Source: Buxus sempervirens (lineage: Eukaryota; Streptophyta; Magnoliopsida; Buxales; Buxaceae). Taken from it: DNA of 64,000 nucleotides. This document shows positions 48,121-59,800 of the stretch, one piece after another. The stretch lies in the NCBI GenBank assembly GCA_947561395.2, contig OX387191.1, forward strand, positions 1,252,501 to 1,316,500, written 5' to 3'. The translations under genes and the position numbers were made by a program. The stretch's first letter is position 1. Each line of letters begins with the position of its first letter. Below the pieces are notes generated by a model. The model was not told where the DNA came from, did not search any database, and saw only the letters and a program-made list of their open reading frames with translations.

Positions 48121-48347
48121 ATGGCAGCGAAGGTATGCAACTCACCCTGTATCTTTCTGAGTTCATCATTTGTTCTGTACAATTTTATGGCTGTTTTGAT
48201 TTTCCTTGGGAAAACTATTCTTAGGTCGCTTTTTAGAACTGGGGTTCACCGGTAATGCAACTCCGATCAAAAAATACTAGAACAATAGAAATTGAAAATG
48301 CGTTTCTAGTTTTCAAGCAATAATCCTCGTGCCTACGAAACAGGGTC
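48121..48347 (+). pseudogene. HIPP exon 1 remnant, duplicate
   Basis: Duplicate of 30,153-30,380: ATGGCAGCGAAG with its GT donor, part of intron 1, then a jump to the HIPP 3' untranslated region. Exons 2 and 3 are missing here too, so the deletion predates the segmental duplication. Confidence 0.7.
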
Positions 48348-49143
48348 TATATGCAAAAGATGCCATGTGGTATTTGTTTATAGGTTTTATTGTGCCAAAG
48401 ATAAAATAATGTTTGGTGATCCTGTTCCTATGTACTGTTCTGTGTCTTTGTGATTATTTTAATGAAGAAATAACGACCGTGCAATTGCAACTCATCAAAT
48501 GGTTCTTACAAGGGAAAAATTGAGCATGGGGGATGGGTTAGTGGTGCAAGTTCTTATTGCTGCTTCAATCAAATTTCCTCACTGCCCATATTGTGAAGCA
48601 AAGAAAGAAAATAAGACGGAAGATCATTTATTAAGCACATTGATGGGTTCTGAGAGATGAACTAGCTATGATTAAAACTTGAAAGATGTCCAACATGGGA
48701 TCAAGCCAAGTTTATTTATTTTTGAGGTTTCATGTATTTCAGTTAGAAAAAGGGTTAGCAAAAGCCTCATATGTTAGCTGAGCTAAGCTCTTTCTTCGTT
48801 AGATGAAAACCTTGTTACAAGAGCTATGGCCACAACCCAATACAACCAATTAATATTTTGGTTCACACAATCATTTGCACTTCGGTTTTTTTTTTGGGTG
48901 GAAATTTGCACTTGGTTATTCTTCCTCAACAAACATCAGCAAGCAATAATGAAAATGTCCTGGTGGCAGGCCTGATCTGATGGGCGTCATTGAAATCCCA
49001 ATGAACCTCTGAATCACGGGATCTTGTTTCATTAGAGAACTTTTTGAAAGATATGGGTGACAGTCCAGTTCTAGGTCCAGCCCAATATAACACCCTCAGA
49101 TTTTGGTTGTGGATTGTGAAGTTCGAGGTGTTATAGAGAAACC
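48348..49143 (+). other. HIPP 3' flank and spacer, duplicate
   Basis: Duplicate of 30,381-31,173. No gene is seen. Confidence 0.6.
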
Positions 49144-50244
49144 AGCCTTTTCAGTTTTGGTAGCACGCTGCAGCGTGCAGCCGAAAAATCGATATTATTC
49201 GGCTAGCGGCACATTTCGCTAGCCGAACATCGCACCTCTTAGTTTCCCAAGAGGTGCCGAAGCGTTTCGACGAAAAACAGTGAAATTTCGATGCGTTTTG
49301 TTGAAATGCTTTTTCTTTTTTTTTTTTAAATTTTCAGTCGCACACACGTGCGCATGAAACGTAGCCCTTAAGTCGTCGATTTGGGCAAAAATTTCGCCCA
49401 AATCAACAAGTTTTTGACAGAAACGAAGGAGAATGTGATTTTCGTGATTTTTTTTCAAATCTCAACCATTTCTTGTGAAAACAAAACCAAACTTCATCTT
49501 TTCTCAAGATCTTCGTTCTACAAGCAAACTAGGCACGATTTGGAGTTGTATTGGAGGTCATACGACATTCGTGCTCGATCCTAAAGAAGATAAACATTTA
49601 TTTCTTCTATTTTATAGGCTTAAATTTATTAGATTAAGCTGAAATTAAGATATGTTATGCATCGGCACCCGATCTATCGATGGGTGTTGTTACTTATAAT
49701 ATTTTTTTTTCTAAATTAATTTTTTTAATTATTTGTGACGAAATTAATTAAAAATAGGGAAAAATATAAAAAATACAAAAAATTATGTTATAAATTATTG
49801 TGAATGCCATGTATAATTATCTATAATTATTTGTACGAAAATAAACTTTTTTATTATTTCTCACGAAAATTAATTAAAAATAGAGAAAAATATACAAAAA
49901 TACAAAAAATTATCTTATAAATTAGTAAAAATTACTGTGAATGCCATATATAATTATCTATAAATATTTGTTTGAAAATTAATTTATTGATTATTTGCAC
50001 ATGTGCTTATGTTATTCATGTATTATAAACTTCTAATCATCTTATTTATCAATAATCTTTGATTTTTAGCCAAAAAAACAAAAATTGATTTCGGTTGAAA
50101 TTTCGCGGCATATATTGGTGTGCCGACGAAATTTTGACCAAAATTGAAAATTGCCTATTTTCCCCCTGTTTCGTTGATATTTTGTCGGCGTGCTGATTTT
50201 TTCAGGAAACAGCACGCCCAGCGGTACCGATATTCAAAACCTTG
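49144..50244. mobile_element. Mutator-like element, without the nested hAT
   Basis: Duplicate of 31,174-33,035, with the same 9-bp flanks at 49,135-49,143 and 50,245-50,253. It lacks the GC-rich hAT insert. An extra 120 bp near 49,800-49,920 repeats a neighbouring A/T-rich block. Confidence 0.55.
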
Positions 50245-50252
50245 AGAGAAAC

Positions 50253-51038
50253 GAACCCATTTCCTCTACGGAGTCGGCATTTACGGTGCCTTTACTACGT
50301 TCGTTTCATGCTGACACGTGGAGAGCAAATGGGGCTGGGTACAAAGCAACAACCTTGACCCGGGTTCGTTTCATGCTCTCGATCTCTCTCCACTCAATCA
50401 AATCTCTCAAATCCAAACTTATTTGACCCGGGTTGGAAACTCAGTCGGCTTGATCACCCAGCCCGCATCACCTTCAACCCCTACTTGTAACCATGCATGT
50501 GAGGATTTGTAACCAAGTATGCGTGGGCTTGTAACCAAACATGAAAGGATTTTTAACCAAGCATGAGTGAAATTGTAACCAAGCATGAGCATGGTTGAAC
50601 TTGTAACCATGCATATGAGGACTTGTAACCAAGCATGCGTGGACTTGTAACCAAGCATGAGCATGGGCGGACTTGTAACCAAGCATGGGTGGACTTGTAA
50701 CCATGCATGTGACGATTTATAACCAAGCACGCGTGGACTTGTAACCAAACATCAATGGACTTATAACTAAGCATCAGTGGACTTGTAACCAAGCATGAAC
50801 ATAAGTGGACTTGTAACCAAGCATGTGAGAACTTGTTACCAAGTATAAGGGTTGGAGATAAAGCCGATTGGCCTTCATTGGTCGAGTTGGGGATAAAACC
50901 GGGTCAAAACAATTGGGTGAGCCGAAAAGTTGTGAAAGAAGAGCCCACCCCATTTGCTCTCCATGTGTCGGCATGAAACGGACGGAGTAAAGGGACCGTA
51001 AAAGCCGACACCGTAGAGGAAATGGGTGAAATGGGTTC
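50253..51038. mobile_element. Long-TIR element carrying a minisatellite, duplicate
   Basis: Duplicate of 33,044-33,801, with the same inverted repeats of about 80 bp. Confidence 0.7.
50482..50848. repeat. Minisatellite, duplicate array
   Basis: Same ACTTGTAACCAAGCATG units as 33,273-33,610 plus one extra unit of about 27 bp near 50,650-50,690. Confidence 0.9.
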
Positions 51039-52080
51039 TAGAGAAATAGTGGCAAGCGATACTAAAAACGAAAGCTTTTGTGAAAACGCCTTCCTGCGAG
51101 GAAAAATAGTAGAACAACCGAAATAAGAGGCTTCTTTCTTCGGTGGTCGCTAGTTGTGACGTCCTTTTCCCTTTGTCTTTGGCTTATGTCAACGACCAAT
51201 ATACTCCATGTGGGGTGCACCATCCACCACTACACCATGGCCCATGGGTGAGTGTAGAACTACGTATCTATGCTTAAATTGACTAATCCATTATTTCTGG
51301 CGACCTTTTTGCCAGTGCGATGGCTGTATCTTTAGCCATTTGCTGATGGCTTATTGGCAAATTCGTGAACAGTTGAATCAAGTCACGTCTATATCAATTG
51401 CTTCCTGATGGCTTATCATACAATTCTTTAATCAAGTCACGTCTATATCAATTGCTTACTTTAATCTCGAATGATCTTTGTGGAATCCATCACCTTGTAC
51501 CATTTGATTAGACCTGATTCTAAAGTCTCTTTAAGTCAAGCTCTTTTAATCTCTCACCTTGATTAATTTGTATGATCTGATTAAAAGACTATTTATCAAG
51601 CCATGCTACTCAATTACGTATCAAACTAATTTGTGTAATGACTTCTGGCAGCTTATCTCCCCATCACTAAAAGGCATGGTGCTACCTTCTCCTTTGAGAG
51701 GTGCAGGAATCAGATTAACATGAGTGAATATAATAAAATTACAGGGCAATTTCGGTGGCAATTTTTTAGGAAAATCTTTAAGAGTTAACTTTATCTTATA
51801 CTGGGGACTACACCTAGGCAGCAACATCCTAATTTACAATTATTTTTGTAGGTCTCACTTAGAAAAACAACCCACCATGTCGTTCTATTTGGTTAATTAT
51901 GCATATTTGACAAAACAAATCAAAATAGATTATCAAGTCAGAATCTTGACAATTTTCTTTATATATTAGTATAGATTAACATAGATATAGATATATTTTC
52001 AAAGATACAGATATATTTAAACTGAATTTCGTTAAGATTTTGGCACTAGAAGAGATAATGACAAAGAAGAAGGAGATAAT
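51039..52080 (+). other. Upstream region of truncated MAP70 copy
   Basis: Duplicate of 33,802-34,835. It is cut by a TRIM-like element inside the leader. No gene is seen. Confidence 0.55.
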
Positions 52081-53076
52081 AGAAGAAAACTAAAAAAAAC
52101 GATGGAATGAGAAATCTCACCCACACAAATGATGTGGTAGTTTGCTTTATTTATAGTAAAAGTGGAGCATCCATTTACATGGTAATGTATTCAAACAAGG
52201 CAAGGATCAAGGAATACCCATTTACATGGTAATGTATTCAAACAAGGCAAGGATCAAGGAATACATCCAATAGTACTAAAAATTAGGAGAAAAATCAGCA
52301 AGGTGATTTCTAAAATCATGTAGAATATCCAATAGGATCTGATCTGTTAATATCCCCCCGCAAACTATGCACGGTAGTGAGGCAAAGTTTGTGTTGCAGT
52401 TGCTCCAAATCAGCCTAAGTTTGTGGCTTTGAGAAGACATGGTAGTGAGGCAAAGTTTGTGTTGTAGTTGCTCCAAATCAGCCTGAGTTTGTGGCTTTGA
52501 GAAGACATGGTAGTGAGGCAAAGTTTGTGTTGTAGTTGCTCCAAATCAGCCTGAGTTTGTGGCTTTGAGAAGACATGGTAGTGAGTGTATGTTGGAGCAT
52601 TCGAACCCTCTGAAACTGGAAATACAGCAGCAGGAGCAGGAACATCACCATATAGATAGGCAACAAGCTCTTGGCTTTTGACTAAGACAAGAACCTGGTT
52701 ACGCCAGAGAAGATAATGGAATGTGACAACATTGCCAACATTCAGTGCAGCGGAAGACATAGTTGCTCAGAGGAAAAGCCCCTCCTCACATGGCTTTGAT
52801 ACCAAGAAGAAAACTAAAAAAAACGATGGAATGAGAAATCTCACCCACACAAATGATGTGGTAGTTTGCTTTATTTATAGTAAAAGTGGAGCATCCATTT
52901 ACATGGTAATGTATTCAAACAAGGCAAGGATCAAGGAATACCCATTTACATGGTAATGTATTCAAACAAGGCAAGGATCAAGGAATAAATCCAATAGTAC
53001 TAAAAATTAGGAGAAAAATCAGCAAGGTGATTTCTAAAATCATGTAGAATATCCAATAGGATCTGATCTGTTAATA
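52081..53076 (-). mobile_element. TRIM-like mini LTR retroelement, copy 2
   Basis: Same family as 43,004-43,997. LTRs of 272 bp lie at 52,081-52,352 and 52,805-53,076 and differ at about one site. The target duplication ATAAT lies at 52,076-52,080 and 53,077-53,081. The insertion point differs from copy 1, so the two are independent insertions. It sits in the leader of the truncated MAP70 copy. Confidence 0.88.
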
Positions 53077-53310
53077 ATAATAACCAACGGTTAAAGAAGT
53101 CGATTTTTTTGAAATGTGCTTCTGGGTTTTGATTCTCTCAGCAAAGGAAGTCTCTCTCCCGCTCTTTGCGGTAAATTACTTCAAAGAATTGGCTCTCTAA
53201 TTTCTCACATATCCGTAATAGATAGATTCCGTATCGTGTATTACTCGATAAATAGGGGTGTTTGTTGTTGGGCTTGTGCTCTCTGCTTCTTCCAGTAAAG
53301 ATAAAGAAAA

Positions 53311-54003
53311 ATGGTGGGCTTGGAGGAACTAGATGATGGATACGTCATTCTACATCAATCAGACCTTGATCCTGGTTATTTTTCTCTTCTCAGCTTTATA
53401 TGGTGATGGGTTTTCTGCTTCTAATCGTGAAGCCAAAGCTTTATTTTATTTTCTTTCGGATTAATTCTTGAGTTGAAATGGGTTCGAACTATTCTGGGTT
53501 TCTTTTATCTCTTTTTACTGTTTCTTAATGCACGAGTTTTCAAAGTTGCTTGGTTTATTTGATTTACTGGATTAAAATTTGTCTTCTGCCTACATTGTCC
53601 TACAAAATTAACCTTGAACTGTTTATCAAAATGTAATATTTGCTAGGCACATTTGAAGAAAAAGGGTTATGAAATAGGGACACTTCATCCTAATAAATTA
53701 AGAGGAATGAAATTTGCATCTTGTGGGACTTTTGTATAAAATGGAGTTGTTTCTATGCCTAAAGAATTTGTTCTAATATGAATCTGCAAGAAAGATAAAA
53801 CATATACCACCACATTTGCAAATCATAAATTTTAGCCCTCCATACTCTTTAAGGAACCCCATCAAATGAGAAGTAATGTTTTCTTCATCGTGTACAAATA
53901 TTCTTTCTTTTCATTCAATTTCTTATCCAAACAAACAAAAATGAAAATTTCGAAGTTGAGTGCAAACACTTGATAAAGTTGTAGTTTTTATATTATTTCA
54001 TGT
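53311..54003 (+). pseudogene. Shortened MAP70-like copy, exon 1 only
   Basis: Exon 1 (MVGLEELD, from 53,311) and the first part of intron 1 match 35,072-35,763. At about 54,003 the sequence jumps to the spacer that starts at 38,516 in the partner segment, sharing TTTCATG/CATGTGCG around the join. All later exons were deleted together with about 2.75 kb. Confidence 0.85.
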
Positions 54004-54475
54004 GCGTCCCTGATTTAGTAGGTAACCAGGTGGAATACCCACCCCACGTGTATGCTAGACGGGCTGCACACACCATTAATATACGCATGGGCATCGTCTA
54101 CAGTGTATGCTATGGACAGCCCCTCACATGAATGGTGTGGGGCCCCCCCAAGTGAATAGTGGGACCCCAAATGAATGGTAGACCCCCCACTGAATGTGAG
54201 GGTGTACATACAGCGTATTCTCTAGAGGATGCGAATAGTCAATATACAGATGGGCTGCACTCACTTGGATTCAAGATTGCAAGTCAAAAGGGATTGAAAT
54301 CGTCTGCTACTTTTTACTGTACCTAAACCCGATGGAGCATGCCGTGGTTAGAGTTCTTTCCGACAAGTTTTCTGTTAGGAATATAACAAAATATATAAAA
54401 TTCACCCTACTATCACCATAAGTTTTTAGTAGGATTGGTGTTCTATATAGTAGGCCCGCACTAAGGAGAGTATTA
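54004..54475. other. Spacer upstream of HIPP gene
   Basis: Duplicate of 38,516-38,967. No gene is seen. Confidence 0.5.
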
Positions 54476-54677
54476 ATAATGGCGCAACTAGGACTTCCAT
54501 TTCATTTAGGGTGGGAAAATAAATCTTTGATCTAAAGAAAAAAGATGAACGGTTGTGATTAAAAGGATAGTTGGGGCAAATTAAAAATTTTAGGGTAGGC
54601 AAAATTGTCTTTATATTAAATAAACAATAATTTTTTACAATTTTGGCCCACCCTAAGTTCTGTACAACTCTATCCCT
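54476..54677. mobile_element. hAT-like MITE, second family
   Basis: Positional copy of 38,968-39,168, with the same GAGTATTA / GAGTGTTA flanks. Confidence 0.55.
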
Positions 54678-54781
54678 GAGTGTTAAATAAATATATTAAA
54701 TATATATAAAGTTCACCCCTTAGTATTACCTTGAGCTGTCGGTAAGGACGGTGTTCTACGTGAGAAAAATATATCATGTGT

Positions 54782-54842
54782 AGGATCCTTACGTAGTTGT
54801 CTACACGTACAAATAACGACGTCACGATCCTTACGTAGTTGT
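54782..54842 (+). promoter_or_regulatory. ACGT cluster upstream of HIPP gene
   Basis: GGATCCTTACGTAG, then CTACACGTACA, then ACGACGTCACGATCC and TTACGTAG. It is the counterpart of 39,276-39,354 with one repeat fewer. Candidate bZIP sites about 140-200 bp before the start codon. Confidence 0.5.
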
Positions 54843-54980
54843 AGTTAGGTGAGGGCACAGTCATGACAAGGTCGTGAGTGGAGTGTGTTAATTTATCATG
54901 ACCTTAAATCTCAGTGTACTGGCCCTGCATTTCTCTGCAATTCTTAGATTCATCTTCTGATTGTTATCGGAACTTCGGTG

Positions 54981-56006
54981 ATGGCAGAAAAGGCATGCAA
55001 CTCCCCCTTCTATCTTTCTGACAATTAAGAACAGTTATTTCTTACTACTGTTATGATTGTCCTAGGGAAATATATTCTTGGTTTCTTTCGAAAACTGAGG
55101 CCACCAATAATGTAATTCCCATCCCAAAAGCAATTTATTAGAGCATCAATAATAATTGAAAATGGGTTTCTAGCGTATCCTCATGCATGGTAAACAGGGT
55201 TTATCTCATTCAATTTATATATCCTTTTTTGTTTTTTTGTTTTCACTATATAATCATGTCCTCTGCTAGGAATATTTCTATCAAGATCATGAATTCCGGT
55301 ATTCCTTCTCTTCACGAAATGTTTCTGTCTTGATTTGGGTTGCAGGTTTCAACATTGGTGCTGAACGTGGACCTTCAATGCTCTCAATGCTACAGGAAGG
55401 TCAAGAAGACACTCACCAAATTCCCTGGTGAGCGCGCTCTCTCTCAAAATATAACTATCCATTCTTATTCAGCCTTTCACTTCCATATAAAATTCTGTTA
55501 CAAAAGTAAGAACTAATGAATAAAACTGAGTTTCTATGGATTGTTAAATTTTGGGAACATTAGAGATCCAAGTCCAGATATTCGACGAGAAGCTAAACAC
55601 CGTGAAGATCAGCGGTCCCTTTTGTTGTCCACACAAGTTCGCGAAGAAACTGTGCTGTAAAGCTGGGAAATCGATCAAAAGTATCGAGATCATTGAGGAC
55701 AAGAAGAAGCCTCCTGATCCCCCACCGCCTGATACCAAACCCGACAAGATCATCGAGATCATTGAGATCACCGAGATCACCGAGATCATCGAGATCATCG
55801 AGGTTGGAATATGTCATGGTCCATGTTGCTATGGAGGGGGGCCATGTGGAAGGCCATTGCCATGCTATGATGGTTGTAGAGGATGTAGCGGTGAAGGGTG
55901 TGGAAGGCCATTGCCATTGCCATGGCATGATGATTGTGGAGGATGCAGGGGTCCCCGGTGTGGGTGTGGCTGTGGCTGTGAAGAAAACTCATGCAAAACG
56001 ATGTGA
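54981..56006 (+). CDS. HIPP/Pi21-like protein, CKTM type, GC splice donor (178 aa)
   Basis: Exons 54,981-54,992, 55,346-55,427 and 55,564-56,006. The HMA domain has C16-S-R-C19 and KLCCKAGKSIKSIEI, as in rice Pi21. A Pro linker (KKPPDPPPPDTKPDK) is followed by a simple run of Ile/Glu/Thr (IIEIIEITEITEIIEIIE) not seen in the other copies. Then comes one Cys-rich unit (CYDGCRGCSGEGCG) and the end CKTM, a CaaX box. The tail is much shorter than in the gene at 19,151. The donor of intron 1 is GC (AAG|GCATGC), where all other copies have GT. GC-AG introns exist in plants, but this one lacks the strong +5 G context, so splicing may be weaker or fail. If intron 1 is not removed, the reading frame ends early. 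The gene is convergent to the complete MAP70 gene, with 856 bp between the stop codons. Confidence 0.8.
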
Positions 56007-56862
56007 AATATCTATCGTCATGAATGTTCTTTTCTATGCGTATTGGCATGGATCCCTAGTGGTTTTGTTGTCCAAGAGATAAACAAGGCCTCGTGGTCCT
56101 ATGTATGTAAAGCTTACCTATATGCTTAAGCTTTAAGGTGTGGTTTGAAATAAAATTGTATTAGTTACGGCCTTACAGAGCTGCAACGACATGCTACTTT
56201 CGCAAATGGGTTGTGTAAAGTTGCCTTGAGTTTGAAGCTGTCGATTCAAGTGTAACATATAGTCACCAATAAGCTTTGTACCTATATGCTTAAGCTTTTA
56301 GGTGTGGTTTGAAATAAAATTGTATTAGTTACGGCCTTACAGGGGCTACAGCTGCAAAAATGGGTTGTGTTTTGTTGCCTGATTAGTTAAGAAATCAGAC
56401 CCAAGTATGAACAGGAGCAGCAATCATCAGATATATCTAAAGCATTTAATTTCTACATAAACACAAATTACATTATATTTCATTGATGTAAAAGGCAATC
56501 CAAGACTTCTTCGCCGCCAAACATTATTTATTATTCTCCCTATTTCCACATTCTCCCCACCACAAACATATTTTTAGCAACCATAACAAATCTTTTTCAT
56601 ACGTACAAGAGTGAACTGAGACGGCATGGTTGATGAACCAAATGCTTCCAAGCTCCCCCTTCACTTCATAGGTTTCGGCGACTTCAAAACCCTGCAATTG
56701 TAGTTGATTGAAGTCCAACATTTTTAGCAACCATAACAATTTCTTCTTTTTAAGTCTCAACATTTTTAAGTCCAAAAATCTTACCGTAATATCCTAGCTC
56801 AAGGTTTGTGAAGAATAAATATTTACACCATAGAGAAAATTAATAATTCTAAGGGCTTGAAG
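56007..56862. other. Shared 3' region of convergent HIPP and MAP70
   Basis: Contains both 3' flanks. A 62-bp direct repeat at 56,117-56,178 and 56,281-56,342 (CCTATATGCTTAAGCTTT to GGCCTTACAG) is single-copy in the counterpart at 20,358-21,049. No gene is seen. Confidence 0.6.
56117..56342. repeat. 62-bp direct repeat with 102-bp spacer
   Basis: Two nearly identical 62-bp units at 56,117-56,178 and 56,281-56,342 in the HIPP 3' flank. Confidence 0.85.
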
Positions 56863-59800
56863 CTAAGCTTTTCGCAGAGAATGTACATTTACAGACCTTT
56901 TTGATAATTTTGCATTTCTTATGGTTTGCTTGGTATCCTCCACCTTAGTCGACAACACTTCTCTTTCCCTTGCTGCAGCTTCTCTCTTCATCTTCTTAGA
57001 CTCAACTTCCATGGACTTTGTCAGTGCATCAACCTTCTTTATGAGCATCTGCCAAGATATATGAGCTCAAATACTCAATATACTTAGAAGAGAGAAACAA
57101 AGAAACAGAGAAAGAAGATACTGCCAACGACATATCTCTACCTTGATTTCTTCATCTTTTGCATTCAAACTTTCATCTTTCCCCTCACCAGATTTTCTTA
57201 AATTGATGACCTCTTTTTGAAGCCTATCATACAGAAATCCTGAGACCATATCTTCACTGCCACCATCTGCACTTGCATTATTTTGCAACTCTGTCTCATT
57301 GCATCCCTTTGTTGTAATTTCTCCAGAGACTACCACCTCATCAAAATTCTCATTGGTGTTGGCCTTCACTTCTGTATTCTCCTTTCCAATGTTTTCTAGC
57401 AACTTAATTCTCGATGCCCACAAATTCTTTTTTATCATGTTTTCTCCAGTTAAATATTTCATTTTTAAGCTACCTACTCGTTTCAATTTTTCCGTTTCGG
57501 TCTCCACATTAGGCTGATGCAAAGGATGGCCTCTGTTGCTGGTAACAGAAGCCCTTGGCTGAGACGTGGATCTCTTTCTAAATGACAGAGCGCCTGACTT
57601 CTCTGTTTTTTGTGATTCATAAGATACAGTGGGATGGACTGACAAACTTGATACATGCTTTAGGCCTTCTTCAAGCGTCTTTAGCCTCAATCTCAGTTTA
57701 TCCTGAAGTAGAATAAGCAAATAACATCTAATTCTGCAGAATTGAATGAGAAAGATTTCAAAATTATCCAGTTGGAAGATTAGTGATCAAATTTGTACCT
57801 TGATCTGTGCTTCAGCCTTTATTGTTCTATCTGACAAAGCTAGCTTGTCTTTTAACCGTTGAATTTCGGCCTACAGATGCAAGATTGAATTAACAGTATA
57901 GGAAACACACTGGGGTTTTGTACCACCTTTTTGGTTTTTTCTCCTTTCAGTTTTATGATCCAATAGCTGTCATTTCATGATCAGAATCCTTTTTTGTAAC
58001 ATTATCACCCAGAATTAATTCGATTCGCTTTATAAAACATTATATTTTATTTTGTTGTGCTTTAACCCATGAATATGTACAGTCTGTCAGAAATAAACTG
58101 CATATCTAGTGGCTTGTAACAGGAGATCTCTAGAATTTGCCTGAAAAAAGAAGAAATGGTAAAATACCTGCAACAGCCGACGTTCTTCCAGCCATTGCTT
58201 GACCGGCATGACTTTCTCACTATCATCCTTCCACTCATTTGCAACCACAGTTGCTACTCTATTTGCTGAAACTTTCACTCTTGAAAGCTCCCTCTCCAAA
58301 GTCCTCTTCTCCTCCTTCAAATTTATGCAAGACTACAGTTAGAAGCTTGGCCATATTTCATCCCCTGTCCAACACTCTAGATATTTCAATAATGGCTACT
58401 CAAGTCGTCAAGCACAATATTTCTTACATTTAACTCTGAAATTTGACGCTGATAGTCACGTATAACATTGGCAGCAGCACCACCAGCTAGAACGGCCTCT
58501 TCAAGTTCCTGAATGGTTTGGCTGAGCTTCTCAACCTCCACAACCTTTTGACGATTAGTTTTATCGAGGATTCTGTTCTCTTCCTGCATGATTATTGGTT
58601 TGTATATTCAAACTGGGGAGAGATGCCTCAAATTCCAAAACATAAACCAGAAAATAATCTGCGGGGACCATACCTGGCATATCTCAATTTGTCTCTTCAA
58701 TTCAAAGTTATGGTTTTGAACCTCCTCTACTATTAAAGCCCGTTCAAGAGCACTTCTCAAAATGCTTTCTGCTTCAAGCAGAGCTGACTCCTTTGACTTA
58801 CTGAGACGTTCCAAAGCCTTGTTATTCTCTTGCAGTGATGCAATCTAAAATTAAAAAAATGGAATTGAGTATTTTCAGAATGGGCATTTAGACATTCTCA
58901 CTTCAAATTTTAGGAAAGGTGTTAAAATATCACTTTTTAACTACATACCTCATTTTTGTACATTTTAATATCTGCCTCAAGCGGGGCAACAATAGACTCC
59001 ATTGGTAAGAAATCATCATCTTTTTGATTGGCATGCACTCTTCTCAGAGTTGCTTCTGCAGCAAATTGTGCAGCCAATGCCTCTTTTTTCTCATTCTTTA
59101 GCTTCTTGACTTCCAGATTCTGCAAAAATTTAAATTTAAAAGGGATTGTGTATCTGGCCAATCTAACCCATATTTATATGAAATAAAAGGAATTCCACAA
59201 AAGACAGTGGCCTACCTTGTGCTCAAGAAGGTTTTCAGTGGCCCCAAGCTTCTCATCCAACTTCTTAAGTTCATTTCTGAGCTGAGGACAAGAAGACCAA
59301 AAACTAAATAAAGTGCAATTGGATGACGCAGTAAACAAATAGCATTCCAGTGTTGACATATTCCCGTTCATGCCTCAATGTCCTGACACTTTATCACTTG
59401 TTTGAGTCTATAATATAAGAAGTCCATCTAATATTTTTGTCACATTAAACTCCAAGCAGAAAATCATCATGATCAGACAAAACCATATAATCAGGCCCTC
59501 AAATTGTTGAACAATTCAAAAATCAATACCTCATACTCTAATGGGCACTGTAGCAAATGCCATAGTCATAAATTTAACAACTTCATCAAAGCTTCAGGTG
59601 TCTGAGAGAAGTTGATGTGGCAAAAATGTTAGATGGACTCAAGTTCAATATGTTGATATACTGAGATAATATGCTGCCAATGTACATATATAAATTTATG
59701 TATATTGCACACACGCAATGGCATGTCGTAATGAAATCACCATTCTACATATATAAATAACAAAAATAAAATCCCAAATGAATTTAGTATATATAAAAGA

